From positions 1-34,012 of the forward strand of contig NZ_KI273053.1 of assembly GCF_000469545.1 (NCBI RefSeq): a DNA stretch of 34,012 bases, read 5' to 3'. Numbering within the stretch: position 1 is the first letter of the stretch; the number at the start of each line of letters is the position of its first letter. Positions 25,033 to 32,515 of this stretch are shown here, piece by piece. A program made the translations under genes and the position numbers. Source of the DNA: Mitsuokella sp. oral taxon 131 str. W9106. GTDB taxonomy: Bacteria > Bacillota > Negativicutes > Selenomonadales > Selenomonadaceae. The notes below the pieces were generated by a model that ran no database searches, was not told the DNA's origin, and saw nothing but the letters and a program-made list of their open reading frames with translations.

Positions 25033-25034
25033 CC

Positions 25035-25118
25035 GTGTATGAATGCCCAAATTGCGGCCATCGTCAGGACCATCCGGGGCCGTGCGACCAATGCGGCAAG
25101 GAAACGGAACGCCGCTGA
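25035..25118 (+). CDS. 27-residue zinc-ribbon microprotein
   Basis: A very small protein with the four-cysteine pattern CPNCG ... CDQCGKE (Cys4, Cys7, Cys18, Cys21), a complete zinc ribbon with a His/Gly/Pro-rich middle and a basic end. It starts with GTG after the 14-base Shine-Dalgarno match. The alternative ATG frame from 25039 is also open for 32 codons but has no family resemblance. It lies between virB11 and the pilin gene, in front of palindrome copy A2. It may be a regulator, a translated leader peptide or an RNA-binding ribbon; nothing in the sequence decides between these. Confidence 0.7.
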   Translation: MYECPNCGHRQDHPGPCDQCGKETERR

Positions 25119-25122
25119 AAAA

Positions 25123-25174
25123 ATCCCGAATCCGTAAAAGTTTGCAGTTTTTAAAAACTGCACGCTTTTATAAT
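25123..25174 (+). promoter_or_regulatory. Palindromic operator plus TATAAT, copy 2 (upstream of pilin gene)
   Basis: The same 20-base palindrome as at 16.0 kb occupies 25143-25162, and TATAAT (25169-25174) again follows after exactly 6 bases. The left flank (25123-25140) matches copy 1 with two differences. Confidence 0.8.
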
Positions 25175-25208
25175 GGATTCATGGGGGAATCCTAACCCCA
25201 TGAATCCA
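25174..25208 (+). promoter_or_regulatory. 13-base-pair hairpin in the pilin leader
   Basis: TGGATTCATGGGG (25174-25186) pairs perfectly with CCCCATGAATCCA (25196-25208) across a 9-base loop. It begins at the -10 element of copy A2 and precedes the pilin ribosome site by about 25 bases. No T run follows, so a stabilising or regulatory 5' structure is more likely than a terminator. Confidence 0.75.
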
Positions 25209-25246
25209 CAAGAAGAGAAACTGTTGTTTGTCATGGAGGAATCATC

Positions 25247-25645
25247 ATGAGCATCAAAATGAAAATCGAGCAGTCCCTTTCCCGCGCCCGCAGCATCCGC
25301 ATCACGAAAAAGGACGCACTGGACTTTGTAGCGGACAACTGGGTGCAGCTCTTGCAGATCGGCATCTTCCTGCTGCCTGCCGCGACGGGCTTCGCGCAGC
25401 AGACCGTCGGCATCGAGCCGCTCAACAAGCCGCTCAATACCATCAAGGAAGCGCTCACGGGCCCGATCCCCATCCTCGTCATTGCCGGGTCGGTCGCCAT
25501 GGGTGGCATGAGCTGGGCGATGGGCTGGGAGCAGCAGGTCATGATGCGCTGCGTCAAGGGCGCAGGCGGCGGCGCGATCGCGATGGGCGCGGGCAAGTTC
25601 ATGACCTCGGTCCTCGGGCAGGGCGCGGATGGCTGCTTGTTCTGA
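25247..25645 (+). CDS. trbC: VirB2/TrbC family conjugative pilin
   Basis: A 132-residue pilin precursor. Residues 1-30 form a charged leader. The first hydrophobic segment (about 33-50, LLQIGIFLLPAATGFA) probably ends at the processing site, and the mature pilin has a second hydrophobic stretch (about 73-92, GPIPILVIAGSVAMGGMSWAM) and a Gly-rich third segment (105-125). This is the usual TrbC layout. The S26 peptidase TraF encoded 9 kb upstream is the natural processing enzyme. GGAGG precedes the ATG. It begins the second transfer module, behind palindrome copy A2 and the leader hairpin, which may raise its expression above that of channel genes. Confidence 0.88.
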   Translation: MSIKMKIEQSLSRARSIRITKKDALDFVADNWVQLLQIGIFLLPAATGFAQQTVGIEPLNKPLNTIKEALTGPIPILVIAGSVAMGGMSWAMGWEQQVMMRCVKGAGGGAIAMGAGKFMTSVLGQGADGCLF

Positions 25646-25659
25646 GCTGAGGCGTGCGT

Positions 25660-25947
25660 ATGATTGACGAAAAAGACTTGCCGGCCAACACGATCTCATG
25701 GACGCACCTGCCGCTCTACCGCTCGCTGACGGAGTACATCCTCTTCATGGGCGTGCCGCGCACGTTCATCATTGCGAACGTCGGCGCGGCGCTCTTCGTG
25801 CTGCTGACCTTCGGCATATCCTACTGGTACGTCCTGCTGCTGAACTTCGTCTTGCACTTCGGCGTGCGCCATCTCTCGCAGGACGATGCGCAGTTCTTCG
25901 AGTGCTTCAGCAACTACACCTACAAGCGCGACTATTACTCAACCTGA
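25660..25947 (+). CDS. trbD: VirB3/TrbD family inner-membrane protein
   Basis: A 95-residue membrane protein of the mating channel. Two adjacent hydrophobic stretches (about 34-68: FIIANVGAALFVLLTFGISYWYVLLLNFVLHFG) form a hairpin, and the motif LTEYILFMGVPR before it is typical of TrbD/VirB3. VirB3 works together with VirB4, which follows in the operon. I chose the ATG at 25660 because TGAGG is 7 bases upstream; the in-frame GTG at 25654 would be too close to it. It starts 14 bases after the pilin stop. Confidence 0.88.
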   Translation: MIDEKDLPANTISWTHLPLYRSLTEYILFMGVPRTFIIANVGAALFVLLTFGISYWYVLLLNFVLHFGVRHLSQDDAQFFECFSNYTYKRDYYST

Positions 25948-25964
25948 GAGAAAGGAGGCAGGCT

Positions 25965-27026
25965 GTGTCCTGGAAAGAATACCATCTCACCAATAAGGGC
26001 ATCGAGGACTGGCTGCCGTGGGGCGCGCTCACGCATGAAAGCGTCCTGCACAACAAGGATGACAGCATGCTCGGCATCATCCGCTATCAGCGGTTCTGCC
26101 CGCGCGGGGAGGAAGCGCAGCGGATTGCGCTCCCTGCCTTCCGGCAGGGCTGGTGCCTTTGGATCGAGGAACAATACGCGCCGACGGGAACAGCAGGGGA
26201 CGAGGAGGCTTGCTTCCTCGTCCTCTGCTGGAATCCGTTCTATAAGCGCGATGCCATGGTACGCAACACCATGGACGGCAAGCCGATCCCGCTTGACAAG
26301 GCGGAGGAGGCGCTTGCCGCACTGCTCGATTCCCTTGCGGGGAGCTTCCCACCTTCGGCGAGGGCGTCCGTCCTTGTCTATCAGGAGATCATCGACTACC
26401 TGACGTTCTCGCTCACCATGGGACGCAAGCACGCGCCCATGCCCGACCCGCCGATCGATCTCGACATCCAGCTCACCGACGGCATCGATCTCGACTTCTC
26501 CGCGAACCATGTGCGGCTTGCGGGCGAGACCTACCTCGTCCTCACGCTGCCTGCCGAAATCGGCTCGTCGGGCGAGGCCGTCCGACATCTTCGCACCGCA
26601 TTTGCCGATGCCGGGATTCCCTTCCGACACGTCCAGCGGCTGCTCCTATACGATGCGAAATCGGCGAAGAAGGAACTCCAGGGCTACATGGGCAAATGGT
26701 GTCCTTCGCGCCGCTACATCAAGGACATGCTGCAAGAAGGCCTGCTCCAGTCCGTGAACGGGCTTTACAACCATCAGATGATATTCCTCGTCCCAGAGGA
26801 CGAACGGGGGCGCGTCGAGGCGTACCTCACGCAGGCCATCGAGGCGATGCGCCTGCCGTACATCATCGAGGATTTCAATGCCAAAGACCTTTGGTGGGGG
26901 AGTCTCCCCGGGCTGTTCCGGGCTGCGCTCTTCCCGCCAATCTGCGGCTTTTCAGGACTTTGTGACCTGCTCGCGCAAAGCGGCGGAAGAGAGGAGGAGA
27001 CCGATGTACAAACTGAACCTGTTTAA
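25965..27026 (+). CDS. ATPase-less VirB4 N-terminal-domain paralogue
   Basis: A 353-residue protein that resembles the N-terminal CagE/TrbE/VirB domain of VirB4 but stops before any Walker motif. The clearest match is IIEDFNAKDLWWGSLPGLFR near its end, equivalent to IEDFNAVDTWFSCIPGLVGR in the complete VirB4 that follows. A preceding 'YDAKSAKKELQGYM...' helix region also corresponds. It starts at GTG 25965 behind AAAGGAGG; earlier residues in that frame only shadow virB3. Its end overlaps the VirB4 start by 23 bases. It could be a structural partner of VirB4 in the inner-membrane complex. A frameshift product is excluded because VirB4 has its own full N-domain. Confidence 0.82.
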   Translation: MSWKEYHLTNKGIEDWLPWGALTHESVLHNKDDSMLGIIRYQRFCPRGEEAQRIALPAFRQGWCLWIEEQYAPTGTAGDEEACFLVLCWNPFYKRDAMVRNTMDGKPIPLDKAEEALAALLDSLAGSFPPSARASVLVYQEIIDYLTFSLTMGRKHAPMPDPPIDLDIQLTDGIDLDFSANHVRLAGETYLVLTLPAEIGSSGEAVRHLRTAFADAGIPFRHVQRLLLYDAKSAKKELQGYMGKWCPSRRYIKDMLQEGLLQSVNGLYNHQMIFLVPEDERGRVEAYLTQAIEAMRLPYIIEDFNAKDLWWGSLPGLFRAALFPPICGFSGLCDLLAQSGGREEETDVQTEPV

Positions 27027-29484
27027 GCGCACCGTGCACCGCCTGTCCGATGACGTGCATTTCGGACGCCTGGCATCGGTGGACGTCGCGGGCAGGAGCG
27101 TCGCCGTCTGCATCAACAAGGACGGCTCGCTTCAGGCGACGTGGCGCTATCGGGGACCTGACCTTGACTCCTCCGTGGAGGAGGAGCTTGCCGTCATGAC
27201 CGATCGCCTCCAGGGCGCGGTCGCGGCGATGAAGACGAACTACGTCCTCTACTTCGAGGCGCAGCGCACGCCGTCCACGGCATACGCTTCCACGGAGTAT
27301 TTTCCCGATCCCGTCACGCGTGGCATGGACGCCGAGCGCTGCAAGCTCTTTTCGAGCGGCATCTACTTCGAGTCGCGCTTCTACGCGACGCTCTACTGCC
27401 TGCCGCCAAGAGACCGGCAGGAGCAGCTCAAGGCCTTCATCGTGGAGGGCAGGGAAAAGAAAATCACCAAGGCCGACGACGTCCTCGCGGGCTTCGCCGA
27501 GCAGCTTTACAAGCTCTTCATCATGTTCCGAAACCTGCATATCGAAGTCGATCCGCTGGATGAGGATGCGCTCCTTACCTACCTCCATTCGACCGTCAGC
27601 GGCAGGCCGCGCCCGCTTCGCGCACCGAAAACGCCGATGCTCCTCGACCGCTGCCTCTACGACACGCCGTTCTACGGCGGGCTTGAACCGCAGCTCGGCA
27701 ACCAGCACATGCGCGTCATCGCGCCGATCAGCTACGGCAAGGAGACGATATTCGGCCTTCTGGACGAGTTCAACCGCCTCGACTTTGCCTTCCGCTGGGT
27801 GACGCGCGCCTACTGCATGAGCAAGAACGATGTGCTAGGCGAGCTGGACACCGAGCGCAGGCACTGGAAAGGCAAGCTCCAATCCATCACGAGCACCCTT
27901 GCCGATGCCGCGATACGCGAGGGCGCACAGAACGCGGAGAACATCGACGATCTCGCTGTCGACCGCATCGCCGAGATCCGCGACGCCATCAATGCCGTGG
28001 AGGGCGATCATATCTCCTTCGTCTACTACTCGACGGCCGTCGTCGTCCTCGACGCGGATCGCGAGACCGTTGACGAGAAAGCGAAACTCATCCGGCAGAT
28101 CTTCATCGAGCGCGGCATCAAGGCGAAGATCGAGGACTTCAACGCCGTCGATACGTGGTTCTCCTGCATCCCTGGCCTCGTCGGGCGCAACATCCGACGG
28201 CCGCTCATCTCGACCGGCAACCTCATCCACATGATGCCGCTTGCGCTCGCGTGGTCAGGCGAGGACTGGAACCGCCACCTGGACGGCCCGCCGCTCCTCT
28301 ACGCGCAGACCGACGGGGCGAGCCCGTACCGGCTGAATCTCCACGTCGGCGAGATCGGCCACAGCCTCATGATCGGCCCGACGGGCGCAGGCAAGTCCGT
28401 CCACCTGAATGTCATCGAGGCGGCGTTCCGCAAATACAAGAATGCCCGCGTCATCATCTTCGACAAGGGCGCAAGCTCCAAAGTCCTCACGATGGGCGTC
28501 GGCGGCAAGTTCTACGACATCGGCAAATCGCAGTCCCTTTCCTTCCAGCCCCTCGTCCATATCGACGACGAGGACGAGCGCCAATGGGCGCAGGAATGGC
28601 TGACCGACTTCCTGCGCGAGGAAGGCATCGAGGTCACCCCGGAGAGGAAGAGCCTCATCCGCGACTCGCTCACGACCGTCGCGGGCATGGAGCCGGGCTT
28701 CCGCACCATGACGACCTTCATCAGCTTCCTCCAGAGCCGCAAGCTCAAGGAAGCCTTCTACCCGATGGCGCTGTCCGACGACAACGGCAACAAGGGCGAG
28801 TACGGCGAGATCTTTGACTCCGACGAGGATCACCTCTCCATCACGAGCTGGCAGTCCTTCGAGATGGAGACCCTGATGAACGCGAAGCGCATCGTCGGCA
28901 CGACCCTCATGTACATCTTCCATCGCATCGAGAACGTCGTGAAAAGCGTCAAGAGCGCCGAGAGCGGGCCGACGCTCATCGTCCTTGACGAGTGCTGGGT
29001 GTTCTTCGAGAACCCCATGTTCGCCGACAAAATCAAGGAATGGCTCAAGACGCTGCGCAAGTACAATACGTCCGTCCTCTTTGCGACGCAGAGCCTCGAC
29101 GACATCGCCAAAAGCCCCATCCTCGACACCGTCCTGTCCTCGTGCCTCTCGCGCATCTTCCTGCCGGACAAGCTCGCCATCACCGAATCGCGGAAGGACC
29201 TCTACCATGCCTTTGGGCTCAACCGGCAGCAGATCCAGCTCCTCGCGCACGCGACGCCGCAGCGCGAGTACTACTACGACTCGCCGCGCGGCTCGCGCCT
29301 CTACAACCTCGCGCTCGACCGATGCCCGTTCACACTCTCCTACGTCTCCGTCAACAAGAGCGCGCTCGCCCGGTGCCAGCGCATCCTCGACGAGTACGGC
29401 GAAGAAGCGTTCAACGAGCATTGGATCGCCGAGAACGACCTCATTTTGCCTGATTACCCAAAAGAGGAGGCCATCGCCCTATGA
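27004..29484 (+). CDS. trbE: VirB4/TrbE family secretion ATPase
   Basis: An 826-residue ATPase of the transfer channel that energises pilin extraction and substrate passage. The N-terminal TrbE domain (about 1-430) leads to Walker A GPTGAGKS at 458-465, Walker B IVLDECW with Asp662-Glu663, and the later RKYNTSVLFATQSLDDIAKS motif. The length is normal. AGGAGA precedes the ATG at 27004, which lies inside the end of the preceding paralogue gene, indicating translational coupling. The stop shares ATGA with the next gene. It is the most conserved protein of the element and the best one for placing the T4SS family. Confidence 0.96.
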   Translation: MYKLNLFKRTVHRLSDDVHFGRLASVDVAGRSVAVCINKDGSLQATWRYRGPDLDSSVEEELAVMTDRLQGAVAAMKTNYVLYFEAQRTPSTAYASTEYFPDPVTRGMDAERCKLFSSGIYFESRFYATLYCLPPRDRQEQLKAFIVEGREKKITKADDVLAGFAEQLYKLFIMFRNLHIEVDPLDEDALLTYLHSTVSGRPRPLRAPKTPMLLDRCLYDTPFYGGLEPQLGNQHMRVIAPISYGKETIFGLLDEFNRLDFAFRWVTRAYCMSKNDVLGELDTERRHWKGKLQSITSTLADAAIREGAQNAENIDDLAVDRIAEIRDAINAVEGDHISFVYYSTAVVVLDADRETVDEKAKLIRQIFIERGIKAKIEDFNAVDTWFSCIPGLVGRNIRRPLISTGNLIHMMPLALAWSGEDWNRHLDGPPLLYAQTDGASPYRLNLHVGEIGHSLMIGPTGAGKSVHLNVIEAAFRKYKNARVIIFDKGASSKVLTMGVGGKFYDIGKSQSLSFQPLVHIDDEDERQWAQEWLTDFLREEGIEVTPERKSLIRDSLTTVAGMEPGFRTMTTFISFLQSRKLKEAFYPMALSDDNGNKGEYGEIFDSDEDHLSITSWQSFEMETLMNAKRIVGTTLMYIFHRIENVVKSVKSAESGPTLIVLDECWVFFENPMFADKIKEWLKTLRKYNTSVLFATQSLDDIAKSPILDTVLSSCLSRIFLPDKLAITESRKDLYHAFGLNRQQIQLLAHATPQREYYYDSPRGSRLYNLALDRCPFTLSYVSVNKSALARCQRILDEYGEEAFNEHWIAENDLILPDYPKEEAIAL

Positions 29485-29690
29485 TCCAATCCATCATCCT
29501 CATGTGCGTCTGCATGATCTGCTACTTCGCGATCCGCGTCAACCGCGTGGAGATGCGCATGAACGCACTCGAAAAAATCCTGCGCGAAGTCGCCAAGGAG
29601 AAAGACATCGACACCGAAATGCTCGGCAAGCCATTCGGCGGGGCGACAGGGCTGTGGGACGTCCTGAAAGCCGCATGGAAAGGAAAGTAG
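29481..29690 (+). CDS. Small membrane protein of the transfer operon
   Basis: A 69-residue protein with one N-terminal hydrophobic helix (about 2-18, IQSIILMCVCMICYFAI), a short coiled-coil-like segment (RVEMRMNALEKILREVAKE) and a conserved-looking GGATGLWDVLKAAWKGK tail. It starts inside the VirB4 stop codon (ATGA). The size and position recall the small lipoprotein or entry-exclusion genes found between trbE/trbJ and trbL in other elements, but there is no lipobox, so the role is open. Confidence 0.75.
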   Translation: MIQSIILMCVCMICYFAIRVNRVEMRMNALEKILREVAKEKDIDTEMLGKPFGGATGLWDVLKAAWKGK

Positions 29691-29699
29691 GGGAAAAGC

Positions 29700-31568
29700 A
29701 TGGAACGAACACCCATCCTATCGACAAGCGACGCCCTCTATGCGCGCTATCGAATCCTTGCCTCCTGCTGCGACCTGCGCGCCGTCATCGAGCGCATCGA
29801 GCGCGGCATCCTCGCCAAAATGCAGCGGGAAGGATATAGCGACAGCCAGCTTCAGACCGCGCTCATGGAGAGCCGCTGCATGGCATTTGCCGAAAGCGGC
29901 GCCGATGCGCAGGCGTATCAGAAGGCCATCCTTCCAAAAGGCAACGAAAATCCGCTGAACACCGCGCTCCCGCCTCCGATCGCACGCTTCAACGAGCAAT
30001 ATGAAAAGCCCCTGCGCCAAGTCCTGGACACCTTTCGGGCAGCCGACGCGCGTGCGCTTGAGACCATGCAGGAAGAAGGCGTCAGCCGCTGCGCCCTGCG
30101 CGAGACCTACCTGGGGGAGAGCCTCTACGGCGATCTCGTCGGGAACGCCAAGGAACAGGCCGCCTATGAGCGCGCCATCTGGAAAGCCCACGAGGAAAAG
30201 CGGCAGGCGCGAAAAGAAAGTGAGCAGGAAGCGGCAGGGGAGGCGTATGACGCCCTCATCGCCGCACAGCCTGCGGGCGCGCCCGTCGCCGTCCGCGAGG
30301 GCATGGCGCTCACCGCGCTCCTCATGCAGGCGAAATGCGCCGAGGAGACGGCAGAAGCCGTGCTCCTCGCAAAGACCGCCTATCAAGGCAAGGACAAGAT
30401 CGCCTATGCGCGAAAAGCAGCCGCGCAGGCGCTCACCGCCGCTTTTCGCTATGCAAGGCTTGACGCCGCGCCTGCCGTCGCCGAGGCGAAGGCAGGCGAG
30501 AACCTCTACGCCGCCTGCTGCAAGGACTATCGGAAGCGGCTCGGCAAACGCGTCCTGACCTACGCAGACGAGCAGCGCATCCTCTCCGTCCTGCAAAAGG
30601 GAGGCATCGACAAGAAGCTCCTGACCGAGGAAGTCGCCGCGCACTCGCCGCTGGCAGCCACATTCGGCAGGGAAAAAGATGCGGCCGTCGCTGCCTTGCT
30701 CGAAGGAGACGCAGAGCAAGCGACCGATGCGCTAGTAGACCCCGTCACGCCCGCCGACATCTACCAGCGCATCCTCACCGACTATGACGAGGCATTGCTC
30801 CAATCGGGCGTGTCGGAAGGCGTCGCCGCGGATCGCCCGCGCTACAACCGCCTTGCGGCAAAGGCGCTCCTGACGAAATACGGCGCGAGCGAGGACGACG
30901 TCAAGGAAATCCTGAAACGCTACGGCAAGCTCTCAGATGAAGAGCAATCGGACGACGCGCTGGACGCCCTCCTGCGCGAGGCGCGGGAAGCGCCAAGCGA
31001 AGAGCCGCAGGCGCTCGCCGAAGAAATCAAGCAAAAAGAGCAGACGCCGAAGCAGGAAGAGCCGGCCAAGATATGGAACGGACGCCACAAAAGCATCGCG
31101 CCGCATGAGCAGAAGCACGCGCCCGCCACCGAGAAAGACGACCTGCGCGACCAGGTGAAGAAACTGCGCACCTACACATTCACCGCCGAGAAAGTCCGCA
31201 CGCGCGGCACGAAAAGCGCCGAGGAGATGTACGAGGACTGCCTGGAGCAGATCGAAGAAGACGTCCGCATGCCGTTCGACTCCCGCATGGACGAGAGCAT
31301 CATCCGCCACATGTTCAGCATCGGATATGAAGAGCGCGAGATCGAGGACGCCTTGCAGCACGCCTCGCCGAAGCGGATGCACCAGCGCGCCTACGGGAAA
31401 AGCATCGTGAAAAGCATGCTTGCCCGCTTCCCCAGCCTCGGCGCCGCCGTGCAGAACACCGTCGCCAAAGTAGAATACAACTACCTCCAAAACAAAATCG
31501 AGGGACAGAAGCCCCTCACCGCCTACGAGCAGAGCCGCGTCCGCGTGCGCGACGTGCCAACCAGCTGA
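29700..31568 (+). CDS. Large hypothetical helical-repeat protein in the transfer operon
   Basis: A 622-residue, Ala/Glu-rich soluble protein with no signal peptide, membrane helix or nucleotide motif. It appears to contain about five or six degenerate helical modules of 65-90 residues. Each starts with a Tyr-rich helix (LYARYRIL, LYAACCKDYRKRL, IYQRILTDYDEAL, MYEDCLEQIEEDV), followed by a 'L..GI....L..AL' segment (GYSDSQLQTALMES, GIDKKLLTEEVAAHS, GASEDDVKEILKRYG, GYEEREIEDALQHAS) and then a helix ending near a cluster of small residues. Residues about 430-490 are a Gln/Lys/Glu-rich linker. It sits between VirB4 and VirB5, so it probably acts with the transfer machinery or the relaxosome. I recognise no named family. 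Confidence 0.75.
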   Translation: MERTPILSTSDALYARYRILASCCDLRAVIERIERGILAKMQREGYSDSQLQTALMESRCMAFAESGADAQAYQKAILPKGNENPLNTALPPPIARFNEQYEKPLRQVLDTFRAADARALETMQEEGVSRCALRETYLGESLYGDLVGNAKEQAAYERAIWKAHEEKRQARKESEQEAAGEAYDALIAAQPAGAPVAVREGMALTALLMQAKCAEETAEAVLLAKTAYQGKDKIAYARKAAAQALTAAFRYARLDAAPAVAEAKAGENLYAACCKDYRKRLGKRVLTYADEQRILSVLQKGGIDKKLLTEEVAAHSPLAATFGREKDAAVAALLEGDAEQATDALVDPVTPADIYQRILTDYDEALLQSGVSEGVAADRPRYNRLAAKALLTKYGASEDDVKEILKRYGKLSDEEQSDDALDALLREAREAPSEEPQALAEEIKQKEQTPKQEEPAKIWNGRHKSIAPHEQKHAPATEKDDLRDQVKKLRTYTFTAEKVRTRGTKSAEEMYEDCLEQIEEDVRMPFDSRMDESIIRHMFSIGYEEREIEDALQHASPKRMHQRAYGKSIVKSMLARFPSLGAAVQNTVAKVEYNYLQNKIEGQKPLTAYEQSRVRVRDVPTS

Positions 31569-31591
31569 AATTGAAGAAAGAAGGCAAGACC

Positions 31592-32383
31592 ATGTTTACA
31601 AACTGGACCAGCAAGAAAACGCAAGCAGCCGTGATCTGCGGCCTCGTCCTCGGCGTCTGCGCGCCGCTCGTCGCCATGGGCATCGCCTCCCACCGGGCGA
31701 ATGCCGCCGTCATGGTCATCGACGAGAAGAACATCGCCGAGGCAGTCAAGACCGCCATCCAGACGGCGAACATCCTGACGACCGAGCAGAAAGAGCTCGC
31801 CCTCAAGATCCTCGACGCGAAAAAGCTCGACTGGGGACTCCTCGAAGAACTGGGGAAAAAGCAAAAGAGCGCGGGCGACTTCTGCGAGCATCCCGACATC
31901 CCCTTCGAGGTGGCCAAGAAAAACGGCCAATCCCCTGCCATACTGAACTCCACCAGCTCGCCCGTCGAAATCTTCCGCAACGAGATCGGCAGCATCGAGG
32001 CCGTCCTCGACCGCAAGGCGACCCTCGTCGACCTCTACCATGAGACCGCGAAGAACCACAAGGCGCTCGACGCGACCTACCAGGCCGCCGCGCAGCGCGC
32101 CAAGGACTCGCAGACCGTCACCAAGCAGATGAACGACACCGTGCTCACCGCCGTCGATGCCGCGAACCATGCCGAGGGCGAGCAGCAGCTCCTGCAGGCA
32201 GGCATCCAGATCTCCGCGGCGCAGGCGCTCCAGGCGGCCGACACGAAAGAGCTCATCGCGCAGATGCTCGCGATGGAATCCGAGAAATGGTACGTCGACA
32301 ACCGCGAGAAGGCCAGCCGCGAGACGCGCGAGCAGGTCATGAAGGACAAGGCAGCCAAATTCTCCGGGATGCCCGTCGACTAG
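31592..32383 (+). CDS. trbJ: VirB5/TrbJ family type IV secretion protein
   Basis: A 263-residue exported protein. A signal peptide is at about 11-37 (AAVICGLVLGVCAPLVAMGIASHRANA), followed by VMVIDEKNIAEAVKTAI, the usual start of a mature TrbJ. The body is helical and coiled-coil-like, with the family-typical HAEGEQQLLQAGIQISAAQALQ near 200-220. TrbJ/VirB5 proteins are minor pilus-tip or channel components. I chose the ATG at 31592; a TTG at 31571 in frame is an alternative. It is followed by two copies of palindrome family B and then virB6, the usual TrbJ-TrbL neighbour. Confidence 0.85.
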   Translation: MFTNWTSKKTQAAVICGLVLGVCAPLVAMGIASHRANAAVMVIDEKNIAEAVKTAIQTANILTTEQKELALKILDAKKLDWGLLEELGKKQKSAGDFCEHPDIPFEVAKKNGQSPAILNSTSSPVEIFRNEIGSIEAVLDRKATLVDLYHETAKNHKALDATYQAAAQRAKDSQTVTKQMNDTVLTAVDAANHAEGEQQLLQAGIQISAAQALQAADTKELIAQMLAMESEKWYVDNREKASRETREQVMKDKAAKFSGMPVD

Positions 32384-32385
32384 CC

Positions 32386-32404
32386 GGTGTCCAAATTGGA
32401 CACC
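32386..32404 (+). promoter_or_regulatory. Palindrome family B, copy 2
   Basis: The 19-base palindrome GGTGTCCAAATTGGACACC begins 2 bases after the virB5 stop. Its core is identical to copy 1 at 18.6 kb. The left arm is shortened by one changed base, while the right flank CTGAAC still matches copy 3. Confidence 0.75.
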
Positions 32405-32451
32405 TGAACCAAAGCAAAGAAACATACAAATACGAATACAGAGATAAAATA

Positions 32452-32478
32452 TTCAGGTGTCCAAGTTGGACACCTGAA
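32452..32478 (+). promoter_or_regulatory. Palindrome family B, copy 3
   Basis: A 27-base palindrome with arm TTCAGGTGTCCAA and central G lies 38 bases before the virB6 ATG. Its centre is 70 bases from that of copy 2. No convincing -10 follows. Both flanks resemble copy 1. Confidence 0.78.
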
Positions 32479-32515
32479 CCAAGAGAAGGAATATTCATCT
32501 TTACGGAGGGGCTTC

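Noticed and set aside
25039-25137. Alternative 32-codon ATG frame overlapping the zinc-ribbon microgene
   Set aside because: It lacks family features. The GTG frame has four well-spaced cysteines and better ribosome-site spacing, although its C-terminal part echoes the 15297-16061 gene end.
25698-25964. Upstream extension of the VirB4 N-domain paralogue
   Set aside because: This part overlaps virB3 in another frame and is Arg/Ala-rich shadow sequence; AAAGGAGG before GTG 25965 sets the real start.
28255-29421. Minus-strand 388-codon open frame within virB4
   Set aside because: Antisense shadow of the ATPase domain; no start signals and no motif.
25965-29484. virB4 split by a frameshift into two open frames
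   Set aside because: The downstream gene has its own ribosome site, full N-domain and full ATPase domain, so the upstream gene is a paralogue, not a fragment.
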